Assembly (NCBI RefSeq): GCF_964355755.1
Contig: NC_092679.1
Location: 8,868,001 to 8,932,000, forward strand
Source of the DNA: Antedon mediterranea
Lineage: Eukaryota > Echinodermata > Crinoidea > Comatulida > Antedonidae
Direction: 5' to 3'
Length of the DNA stretch: 64,000 bases
Both the position numbers and the translations under genes were made by a program. Positions 1-8,879 of this stretch are shown here, piece after piece. A model generated the notes under the pieces. The model was given only the letters and a program-made list of their open reading frames with translations, was not told where the DNA came from and searched no databases. Within the stretch, counting starts at the first letter, position 1. Each line of letters opens with the position of its first letter.

Positions 1-220
1 TTTTTCGAAACTCACAAAATGGTCTAAAACGTCTCCAAATGCGATTTGAAGCTATTTTAAGCACTTTGGTGTTTTTGTGTTAACAAGTTTTTCGAAATGC
101 TCAAAATGGTCTAAAACGTTTTTAAACACGATATTAAGCTATTTTGTGCTCTTTGATGTTTTTTTGTGAAAAGTTTTAGCGAAATGCTCAAAATGGTGTA
201 AAACGATTTCTAATGTGATT
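1..220 (+). repeat. Satellite array, left-edge segment
   Basis: This stretch is ordinary satellite, cut by the window edge. It holds the end of an 88-bp monomer followed by cassette Y (AAACACGATATTAAG near 126) and most of the 77-bp short monomer, up to the TTAA at 221-224 where the first embedded element starts. The base before the short monomer's end reads GGTGTAAAACG instead of the usual GGTCTAAAACG. That variant is shared with the left flank of every other element copy. The stretch matches 54910-55129 at a fixed offset of 54909. No gene or regulatory site is visible. Confidence 0.95.
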
Positions 221-224
221 TTAA

Positions 225-256
225 AGACCCCTTCCCTGCAATTTTGGACGTTTTTT
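225..256 (+). repeat. Left terminal inverted repeat of element copy 1
   Basis: It starts AGACCCCTTCCCTGC immediately after TTAA and ends in ACGTTTTTT at 248-256. It pairs with 829-850 with small gaps. About 10 bp (GCAATTTTGG, 238-247) lie between the two conserved blocks here and are absent from the right end, so the two ends differ by about one helical turn. The equivalent span begins at the first base of each of the other five copies. Confidence 0.65.
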
Positions 257-411
257 GGAAAATAATACATATATATCACTTTAAAAACATTAAACCATGT
301 CATTCCTTGTCTTAAATGTACGTTTTATGGTAAATTATGATAAAAAGTGAGAAACAATGCACTACCTAAGTAGCTCGCGGCGATCGACCTCTCGTGGACG
401 GTCTTAGGCCT

Positions 412-425
412 AGCCTAGCTAGGCT
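412..425. repeat. 14-bp perfect palindrome inside the element
   Basis: AGCCTAGCTAGGCT equals its own reverse complement. It sits in a CCTAG/GGCCTAG-rich patch (about 402-440) that is richer in G and C than the satellite. The same palindrome occurs 187 bp into every element copy. A function as a binding site or hairpin is possible but not shown. Confidence 0.6.
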
Positions 426-497
426 TAGTTTTGTAGGCCTAGCTGGTAAACATCGATAACGTACGAACATCGTACGCTAGCTATATACCTAGCCTGA

Positions 498-695
498 CGT
501 TGTATAGTTGCTGCATTAATTGTCTTTCTATTTTTGCCAGACTCCGTTGATACAAATTGGGGAAAACCCGGTATTTTCGCTGAAAAGTTAGGAGTCTTCC
601 ATTTGTTTTGGCTTTACGATCGATCGAAAAGTGGGCGAATTACAGGTGAAAAACAAAAATATCAATCCGCGTGCAATGCATTTTGGGATTTATAG
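498..695 (+). other. Exon-like open stretch inside the element (speculative)
   Basis: One forward frame is open from the TGA at 495-497 to a TAG at 693-695, 65 codons without an ATG. Within it a pyrimidine-rich tract ending TTTTTGCCAG (531-540) resembles a 3' splice site. ATTACAG followed by GTGAAA (GT at 646-647) resembles a 5' splice site. They bracket a 105-bp stretch (541-645) that is open in this frame. Two differences between element copies change codons (TAC to CAC at 615, TGC to CGC at 672), and one in copy 4 (528) is silent. There is therefore no sign of protein-level constraint. An open run of this length is only mildly unlikely by chance. I recognise no protein family. Confidence 0.15.
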
Positions 696-696
696 C
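673..696 (-). promoter_or_regulatory. ZNF143/Staf-like binding motif in the element
   Basis: On the minus strand this reads GCTATAAATCCCA, then AAATGCATTGC. The ZNF143 (Staf) promoter motif is usually written ACTAYRNNNCCCR followed by NNATGCA. The match is complete except for G in place of the first A. ZNF143 works at animal promoters, including those of snRNA genes. The same motif lies 448 bp into each copy, starting at 29922, 32533, 43394, 46554 and 55582. No snRNA or protein gene follows it here, so promoter activity is inference. Confidence 0.4.
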
Positions 697-707
697 GGGC
701 CGCTATA
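691..707. repeat. 17-nt near-perfect hairpin (8-bp arms, 1-nt centre)
   Basis: TATAGCGG, a single G, then CCGCTATA form a perfect inverted repeat with a one-base centre. It overlaps the last bases of the ZNF143-like motif and is the most G+C-rich palindrome in the element. It is conserved in all six copies. The centre is too tight for a normal RNA hairpin loop, so a dimeric protein site is at least as likely. Confidence 0.6.
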
Positions 708-828
708 ATTATTAGAATCGATTTATTTTTCACATTTTTAACCGTTTAAAGACGAAAAAAGTTATCGCAATATGACCATATAGTATTATTTTTACATTAA
801 ATATAGTTTGTGATCTTAAATTAGATCT

Positions 829-850
829 AAAAAACGTAGGGAATGGGGCT
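829..850 (-). repeat. Right terminal inverted repeat of element copy 1
   Basis: Read on the minus strand it is AGCCCCATTCCCT directly followed by ACGTTTTTT, and it abuts TTAA at 851-854. It matches the left end except for one inserted A, one missing A and the internal 10-bp spacer. In copy 4 this end has one substitution (GAATAGGGC, A at 43566). Confidence 0.65.
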
Positions 851-2237
851 TTAAGCACTTTGATGTTTTTATGTTAACTAGTTTTTTCGAAAATCACAAA
901 ATGGTCTAAAACGTCTCCAAATGTAATTTGAAGCTATTCTAAGCACTTGGGTGTTTTTATGTTAACAGTTTTTTCGAAAATCACAAAATGGTCTAAAACG
1001 TTTCCAAATGCGATTTGAAGCTATTCTGTACACTTTGATGCTTTTATGGTAACAAGTTTTTTCAAAAATCACAAAATGGTCTAAAATGTCTCCAAATGCG
1101 ACTTGAAGCTATTCTAAGCACTTTGGTGTTTTTATGGAAACAATTTTTTTCGAAAATCACAAAATGGTCTAAAACGTCTCCAATAGCGATTTGAAGCTTT
1201 TCTGTACACTTTGGTGTTTTTATGTTAACAAGTTTTTTCGAAAATCACAAAATGGTCTAAAACGTTTCCAAATGCGATTTGAAGCTATTCTGTACACTTT
1301 GATGCTTTTATGGTAACAAGTTTTTTAGAAAATCACAAAATGGTCTAAAACATCTCCAAATGCGATTTAAAGCTATTTTAAGCACTTTTGTGTTTTTGTG
1401 TAACCAAGTTTTTTCGAAAATCACAAAAGGGTCAAAAATGTCTCTAAATGCGATTTGAAGCTACTCTAAGCACTTTGGTGTTTTTATGTTAACAAGTTTT
1501 TTCGAAAATCACAAAATGGTCTAAAATGTCTCCAAATGCGATTTGAAGCTATTCTGTACACTTTGCTGTTTTGTGTGAAAAATGTTTGTCGAAATCCTCA
1601 AAATGGTCAAAAACGTTTTTAAATACGATATTAAGCTATTTTTTGCTCTTTGATGTTTTTGTGTGAAAAGTTTTATCGAAATACTCAAAATGGTCTAAAA
1701 CGGTTTCTAATGTGATTTTAAGCACTTTGATGTTTTTGTGTAACCAAGTTTTTTCGAAAATCACAAAATGGTCTAAAATGTCTCCAAATGCGATTTGAAG
1801 CTATTCTAAGCACTTTGGTGTTTTTATGAAAACAATTTTTTTCGAAAATCACAAAATGGTCTAAAACGTCTCCAATAGCAATTTGAAGCTTTTCTGTACA
1901 CTTTGGTGTTTTTATGTTAACAAGTTTTTTCGAAAATCACAAAATGGTCTAAAACGTCTCCAAATGCGATTTGAAGCTATTCTGTACACTTTGATGTTTT
2001 TATGTTCACAAGTTTTTTATAAAATCACAAAATGGTATAAAACGTCTCCAAATGCGATTTGAAGCTATTCTGTACACTTTGATGTTTTTATGTTAACAAG
2101 TTTTTTCGAAAATCACAAAAGGGTCTAAAATGTCTCGAAATGCGATTTGAAGCTATTCTAAGCACTTTGGTGTTTTTATGTTAACAAGTTTTTTCGAAAA
2201 TCACAAAATGGTCTAAAACGTCTCCAAATGCGATTTG

Positions 2238-2325
2238 AAGCTATTCTAAGCACTTTGGTGTTTTTATATTAACAAGTTTTTTCGAAAATCACAAAATGGT
2301 CTAAAACGTCTCCAAATGCGATTTG
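2238..2325 (+). repeat. Reference 88-bp monomer
   Basis: This copy matches the commonest form in the window. Fixed landmarks are AAGCTATTCTAAGCAC (two AAGC repeats 10 bp apart), a CTTTGGTG block, the GTTAAC palindrome (ATTAAC in this copy), ACAAG plus T-tract, TTCGAA, three A4 tracts and CTCCAAATGCGATTTG. The main alternative form replaces CTAAGCACTTTGGTG by CTGTACACTTTGATG. One or two bases of T-tract length variation give 87- and 89-bp versions. Confidence 0.9.
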
Positions 2326-3136
2326 AAGCTATTTTAAGCACTTTGGTGCTTTTGTGTAACCAAGTTTTTTCGAAAATCACGAAATGGTCTAAAACGTCTC
2401 CAAATGCGATTTGAAGCTATTCTAAGCACTTTGGTGTTTTTACGTTAACAAGTTTTTTCGAAAATCACAAAATGGTCTAAAACGTCTCCAAATGCGATTT
2501 GAAGCTATTCTGTACACTTTGATGTTTTTATGTTAACAAGTTTTTTCGAAAATCACAAAATGGTCTAAAACGTCTCCAAATGCGATTTAAAGCTATTTTA
2601 AGCACTTTTGTGTTTTTGTGTAACCAAGTTTTTTCGAAAATCACAAAAGGGTCTAAAATTTCTGTAAATGCGATTTGAAGCTATTTAAAGCACTTTGGTG
2701 TTTTTAGGTTAACAAGTTTTTTCGAAAATCACAAAATGGTCTAAAACGTCTACAAATGCGATTTGAAGCTATTCTAAGCACTTTTGTGTTTTTATGTTAA
2801 CAAGTTTTTTCGAGAATCACAAAATGGTCTAAAACGTCTCCAAATGCGATTTGAAGCTATTTTAAGCACTTTGTTGTTTTTGTGTTAACAAGTTTTTCGA
2901 AATGCTCAAAATGGTCTAAAACGTCTCCAAATGCGATTTGAAGCTATTCTAAGCACTTTGGTGTTTTTATGTTAACAAGTTTTTTCGAAAATCACAAAAT
3001 GGTATAAAACGTCTCCAAATGCGATTTGAAGCTATTCTAAGCACTTTGGTGTTTTTATGTTAACAAGTTTTTTCGAAAATCATAAAATGGTCTAAAACGT
3101 TTCCAAATGCGATTTCAAGCTATTCTGTACACTTTG

Positions 3137-3300
3137 ATGTTTTGTGTGAAAATTTTCTTTCGAAATGCTCAAAATGGTCAAAAACGTTTTTAAATACGAT
3201 ATTAAGCTACTTTGTGCTCTTTGATGTTTTTGTGTGAAATGTTTTATCGAAATGCTCAAAATGTTCTAAAACGGTTTCTAATGTGATTTCAAGCACTTTG
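3137..3300 (+). repeat. Reference cassette X (87 + 77 bp)
   Basis: The first 87-bp monomer (3137-3223) carries TGTGTGAAAATTTTC, GGTCAAAAACG and AAATACGATATTAAG in place of the usual blocks. The second, 77 bp (3224-3300), carries GTGTGAAATG, ACGGTTTCTAATGTG and GATTTCAAGCAC, and lacks CTATTCTAAG. The two always occur together and are usually followed by a monomer with GTGTAACCAAG. About 48 copies are present across the window. Confidence 0.85.
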
Positions 3301-4095
3301 ATGTTTTTGTGTAACCAAGTTTTTCGAAAATCACAAAATTGTCTAAAACGTCTCCAAATGCGATTTGAAGCTATTCTGTACACTTTGATGTTTTTATGTT
3401 AACAAGTTTTTCGAAAATCACAAAATGGTCTAAAACGTCTCCAAATGCGATTTTAAGCTATTCTAAGCACTTTGGTGTTTTTATGTCAACAAGTTTTTTT
3501 GAAAATCACAAAATGGTCTAAAACGTCTCTAAATGCGATTTGAAGCTTTTCTGTACACTTTGATGTTTTTATGTTAACAACTTTTTTCGAAAATCACAAA
3601 ATGGTCTAAAATGTCTCCAAATGCGATTTGAAGCTATTCTAAGCACTTTGGTGTTTTTATGGAAACAATTTTTTTCGAAAATCACAAAATGGTCTAAAAC
3701 GTCTCCAATAGCGATTTGAAGCTTTTCTTTACACTTTGGTGTTTTTATGTTAACAAGTTTTTTCGAAAATCACAAAATGGTCTAAAACGTCTCCAAATGC
3801 GATTTGAAGCTATTCTGTACACTTTGATGTTTTTATGTTAACAAGTGTTTTCGAAAATCACAAAATGGTCTAAAACGTCTACAAATGCGATTTGAAGCTA
3901 TTCTAAGCACTTTTGTGTTTTTATGTTAACAAGTTTTTTCGAAAATCACAAAAATAAATGGTCTAAAAGGTCTGCAAATGCGATTTGAAACTATTCTTAG
4001 CACATTGGTGTTTTTATTTAAACAAATTTTTTCGAAACTCACAAAATGGTCTAAAACGTCTCCAAATGCGATTTGAAGCTATTTTAAGCACTTTG

Positions 4096-4259
4096 GTGTT
4101 TTTGTGTTAACAAGTTTTTCGAAATGCTCAAAATGGTCTAAAACGTTTTTAAACACGATATTAAGCTATTTTGTGCTCTTTGATGTTTTTTTGTGAAAAG
4201 TTTTAGCAAAATGCTCAAAATGGTCTAAAACGATTTCTAATGTGATTTTAAGCACTTTG
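4096..4259 (+). repeat. Reference cassette Y, unfilled (87 + 77 bp)
   Basis: The 87-bp monomer (4096-4182) carries AAACACGATATTAAG. The 77-bp monomer (4183-4259) carries TTTTTTTGTGAAAAG, ACGATTTCTAATGTG and GATTTTAAGCAC. Its TTAA is the site that holds the 626-bp element in six other Y cassettes. Cassette Y is normally preceded by a monomer with AAACTCAC in place of AAAATCAC and followed by one with GTTAACTAG. Confidence 0.85.
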
Positions 4260-7200
4260 ATGTTTTTATGTTAACTAGTTTTTTCGAAAATCACAAAATG
4301 GTCTAAAACGTCTCCAAATGCGATTTGAAGCTATTTTAAGCACTTAGGTGCTTTTGTGTAACCAAGTTTTTTTGAAAATCACAAAAGGGTCTAAAATGTC
4401 TCCAAATGTGATTTGAAGCTATTTTAAGCACTTTGGTGTTTTTGTGTTAACAAGTTTTTCGAAAATCACAAAATTGTCTAAAACGTCTCCAAATGCGATT
4501 TGAAGCTATTCTGTACACTTTGATGTTTTTATGTTAACAAGTTTTTTAGAAAATCACAAAATGGTCTAAAACATCTCCAAATGCGATTTAAAGCTATTTT
4601 AAGCACTTTGGTGTTTTTGTGTTAACAAGTTTTTCTAAATGCTCAAAATGGTCTAAAACGTTTTTAAACACGATATTAAGCTATTTTGTGCTCTTTGATG
4701 TTTTTTTGTGAAAAGTTTTAGCGAAATGCTCAAAATGGTCTAAAACGATTTCTAATGTGATTTTAAGCACTTTGATGTTTTTATGTTAACTAGTTTTTTC
4801 GAAAATCAAAAATGGTCTAAAACGTCTCCAAATGTGATTTGAAGCTATTCTAAGCACTTTGGTGTTTTTATGTTAACAGTTTTTTCGAAAATCACAAAAT
4901 GGTCTAAAACGTTTCCAAATGCGATTTGAAGCTATTCTGTACACTTTGATGTTTTTATGGTAACAAGTTTTTTAGAAAATCACAAAATGGTCTAAAACAT
5001 CTCCAAATGCGATTTAAAGCTATTTTAAGCACTTTTGTGTTTTTGTGTAACCAAGTTTTTTCGAAAATCACAAAAGGGTCTAAAATGTCTCTAAATGCGA
5101 TTTGAAGCTACTCTAAGCACTTTGGTGTTTTTATGTTAACAAGTTTTTTCGAAAATCAATAAATGGTCTAAAATTTCTCCAAATGCGATTTGAAGCTATT
5201 CTGTACACTTTACTGTTTTGTGTGAAAAATGTTTGTCGAAATCCTCAAAATGGTCAAAAACGTTTTTAAATACGATATTAAGCTATTTTGTGCTCTTTGA
5301 TGTTTTTGTGTGAAAAGTTTTATCGAAATACTCAAAATGGTCTAAAACGGTTTCTAATGTGATTTTAAGCACTTTGATGTTTTTGTGTAACCAAGTTTTT
5401 TCGAAAATCACAAAATGGTCTAAAATGTCTCCAAATGCGATTTGAAGCTATTCTAAGCACTTTGGTGTTTTTATGGAAACAATTTTTTTCGAAAATCACA
5501 AAATGGTCTAAAACGTCTCCAATAGCAATTTGAAGCTTTTCTGTACACTTTGGTGTTTTTATGTTAACAAGTTTTTTCGAAAATCACAAAATGGTCTAAA
5601 ACGTCTCCCAATGCGATTTGAAGCTATTCTGTACACTTTGATGTTTTTATGTTAACAAGTTTTTTATAAAATCACAAAATGGTCTAAAACGTCTCCAAAT
5701 GCGATTTGAAGCTATTCTGTACACTTTGATGTTTTTATGTTAACAAGTTTTTTCGAAAATCACAAAATGGTCTAAAACGTCTCCAAATGCGATTTGAGGC
5801 TATTTTAAGCACTTTGGTGTTTTTGTGTTAACAAGTTTTTCGAAATGCTCAAAATGGTCTAAAACGTCTCCAAATGCGATTTGAAGCTATTCTAAGCACT
5901 TTGGTGTTTTTATGTTAACAAGTTTTTTCGAAAATCACAAAATGGTCTAAAACGTTTCCAAATGCGATTTGAAGCTATTCTGTACACTTTGATGTTTTGT
6001 GTGAAAATTTTCTTTCGAAATCCTCAAAATGGTCAAAAACGTTTTTAAATACGATATTAAGCTACTTTGTGCTCTTTGATGTTTTTGTGTGAAATGTTTT
6101 ATCGAAATGCTCAAAATGGTCTAAAACGGTTTCTAATGTGATTTCAAGCACTTTGATGTTTTTGTGTAACCAAGTTTTTCGAAAATCACAAAATTGTCTA
6201 AAACGTCTCCAAATGCGATTTGAAGCTATTCTGTACACTTTGATGTTTTTATGTTAACAAGTTTTTCGAAAATCACAAAATGGTCTAAAACGTCTCCAAA
6301 TGCGATTTTAAGCTATTCTAAGCACTTTGGTGTTTTTATGTTAACAAGTTTTTTTGAAAATCACAAAATGGTCTAAAACGTCTCTAAATGCGATTTGAAG
6401 CTTTTCTGTACACTTTGATGTTTTTATGTTAACAACTTTTTTCGAAAATCACAAAATGGTCTAAAATGTCTCCAAATGCGATTTGAAGCTATTCTAAGCA
6501 CTTTGGTGTTTTTATGGAAACAATTTTTTTCGAAAATCACAAAATGGTCTAAAACGTCTCCAATAGCGATTTGAAGCTTTTCTGTACACTTTGGTGTTTT
6601 TATGTTAACAAGTTTTTTCGAAAATCACAAAATGGTCTAAAACGTCTCCAAATGCGATTTGAAGCTATTCTGTACACTTTGATGTTTTTATGTTAACTAG
6701 TTTTTTCGAAAATCACAAAATGGTCTAAAACGTCTACAAATGCGATTTGAAGCTATTCTGTACACTTTGATGTTTTTATGTTAACAAGTTTTTTCGAAAA
6801 TCACAAAATGGTCTAAAACGTTTCTAAATGCGATTTGAAGCTATCCTGTACACTTTGATGTTTTGTGTGAAAATTTTCTGTCGAAATGCTCAAAATGGTC
6901 AAAAACGTTTTTAAATACGATATTAAGCTACTTTGTGCTCTTTGATGTTTTTGTGTGAAATGTTTTATCGAAATGCTCAAAATGGTCTAAAACGGTTTCT
7001 AATGTGATTTCAAGTACTTTGATGTTTTTGTATAACCAAGTTTTTCGAAAATCACAAAATTGTCTAAAACGTCTCCAAATGCAATTTGAAGCTATTCTGT
7101 ACACTTTGATGTTTTTATGTTAACAAGTTTTTCGAAAATCACAAAATGGTCTAAAACGTCTCCAAATGCGATTTTAAGCTATTCTAAGCACTTTGGTGTT

Positions 7201-8879
7201 TTTATGTTAACAAGTTTTTCGAAAATCACAAAATTGTCTAAAACGTCTCCAAATGCGATTTGAAGCTATTCTGTACACTTTGATGTTTTTATGTTAACAA
7301 CTTTTTTCGAAAATCACAAAATGGTCTAAAATGTCTCCAAAATGCGATTTGAAGTTATTCTAAGCACTTTGGTGTTTTTATGGAAACAATTTTTTTCGAA
7401 AATCACAAAATGGTCTAAAACGTCTCCAATAGCGATTTGAAGCTTTTCTGTACACTTTGGTGTTTTTATGTTAACAAGTTTTTTCGAAAATCACAAAATG
7501 GTCTAAAACGTCTACAAATGCGATTTGAAGCTATTCTAAGCACTTTTGTGTTTTTATGTTAACAAGTTTTTTCGAAAATCACAAAATGGTCTAAAACGTC
7601 TGCAAATGCGATTTGAAGCTATTCTTAGCACATTGGTGTTTTTATTTAAACAAATTTTTTCGAAACTCACAAAATGGTCTAAAACGTCTCCAAATGCGAT
7701 TGCAAGCTATTTTAAGCACTTTGGTATTTTTGTGTTAACAAGTTTTTCGAAATGCTCAAAATGGTCTAAAACGTTTTTAAACACGATATTAAGCTATTTT
7801 GTGCTCTTTGATTTTTTTTTGTGAAAAGTTTTAGCGAAATGCTCAAAATGGTCTAAAACGATTTCTAATGTGATTTTAAGGACTTTGATGTTTTTATGTT
7901 AACTAGTTTTTTCGAAAATCACAAAATGGTCTAAAACGTCTCCAAATGCGATTTGAAGCTATTTTAAGCACTTAGGTGCTTTTGTGTAACCAAGTTTTTT
8001 CGAAAATCACAAAAAGGTCTAAAATGTCTCCAAATGTGATTTGAAGCTATTTTAAGCACTTTGGTGTTTTTGTGTTAACAAGTTTTTCGAAAATCACAAA
8101 ATTGTCTAAAACGTCTCCAAATGCGATTTGAAGCTATTCTGTACACTTTGATGTTTTTATGTTAACAAGTATTTTAGAAAATCACAAAATGGTCTATAAT
8201 GTCTCTAAATGCGATTTGAAGCTATTCTAAGCACTTTGGTGTTTTTATGTTAACAAGTTTTTTCGAAAATCACAAAATGGTCTAAAACGTCTCCAAATGC
8301 GATTTGAAGCTATTTTAAGCACTTTAGTGTTTTTGTGTTAACAAGTTTTTCGAAATGCTCAAAATGGTCTAAAACGTCTCCAAATGCGATTTGAAGCTAT
8401 TCTAAGCACTTTGGTGTTTTTATGTTAACAAGTTTTTTCGAAAATCACAAAATGGTCTAAAACGTCTCCAAATGCGATTTGAAGCTATTCTGTACACTTT
8501 GATGTTTTTATGTTAACAAGTTTTTTCGAAAATCACAAAATGGTCTAAAACGTTTCCAAATGCGATTTGAAGCTATTCTGTACACTTTGATGTTTTGTGT
8601 GAAAATTTTCTGTCGAAATGCTCAAAATGGTCAAAAACGTTTTTAAATACGATATTAAGCTACGTTGTGCTTTTTGATGTTTTTGTGTGAAATGTTTTAT
8701 CGAAATGCTCAAAATGGTCTAAAACGGTTTCTAATGTGATTTCAAGCACTTTGATGTTTTTGTGTAACCAAGTTTTTCGAAAATCACAAAATTGTCTAAA
8801 ACGTCTCCAAATGCGATTTGAAGCTATTCTGTACACTTTGATGTTTTTATGTTAACAAGTTTTTCGAAAATCACAAAAT

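Larger units (their letters stand above)
225..850. mobile_element. 626-bp TTAA-flanked MITE-like element, copy 1
   Basis: This is non-satellite sequence inserted in the 77-bp monomer of a Y cassette. TTAA lies at 221-224 and again at 851-854, whereas uninterrupted cassettes have one TTAA there. The left end AGACCCCTTCCCTGC and the complement of the right end, AGCCCCATTCCCTAC, form an imperfect terminal inverted repeat. Both ends also share ACGTTTTTT further in (248-256 and 829-837, complemented). There is no transposase reading frame, so the element would be non-autonomous. TTAA targets are typical of piggyBac-type elements and also of Kolobok-type ones; the termini do not settle which. Microhomology makes the exact duplication length ambiguous (about 3-5 bp). 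Copy 1 shares T at 615 and T at 672 with copy 6 only. Confidence 0.8.

Noticed and set aside
225-850. SINE or tRNA-derived repeat
   Set aside because: No convincing A-box/B-box pair, poly-A tail or variable-length target duplication. TTAA flanks and inverted ends fit a DNA element better.
225-850. LTR fragment of a retroelement
   Set aside because: The ends are not TG...CA, no primer-binding site or polypurine tract is seen next to it, and there is no paired copy at a proviral distance.
221-854. A target duplication longer than TTAA (TTTAA)
   Set aside because: TTTAA is also present on both sides, but one T can be assigned to the element or to the host. TTAA gives the best-matched inverted ends, so it was preferred with the ambiguity noted.
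2275-2300. CENP-B box-like TTCG in TTTTTTCGAAAATCAC
   Set aside because: The box needs TTCG, four free bases, A, two free bases, then CGGG. The CGGG half is absent on both strands.
7546-7824. Forward 92-codon open frame, with near-identical copies at 22523, 40544 and 51437
   Set aside because: It lies entirely in satellite monomers and its translation is a roughly 29-residue repeat mirroring the 87-88 bp unit. There is no family match I recognise, and T-tract changes alter its end freely.
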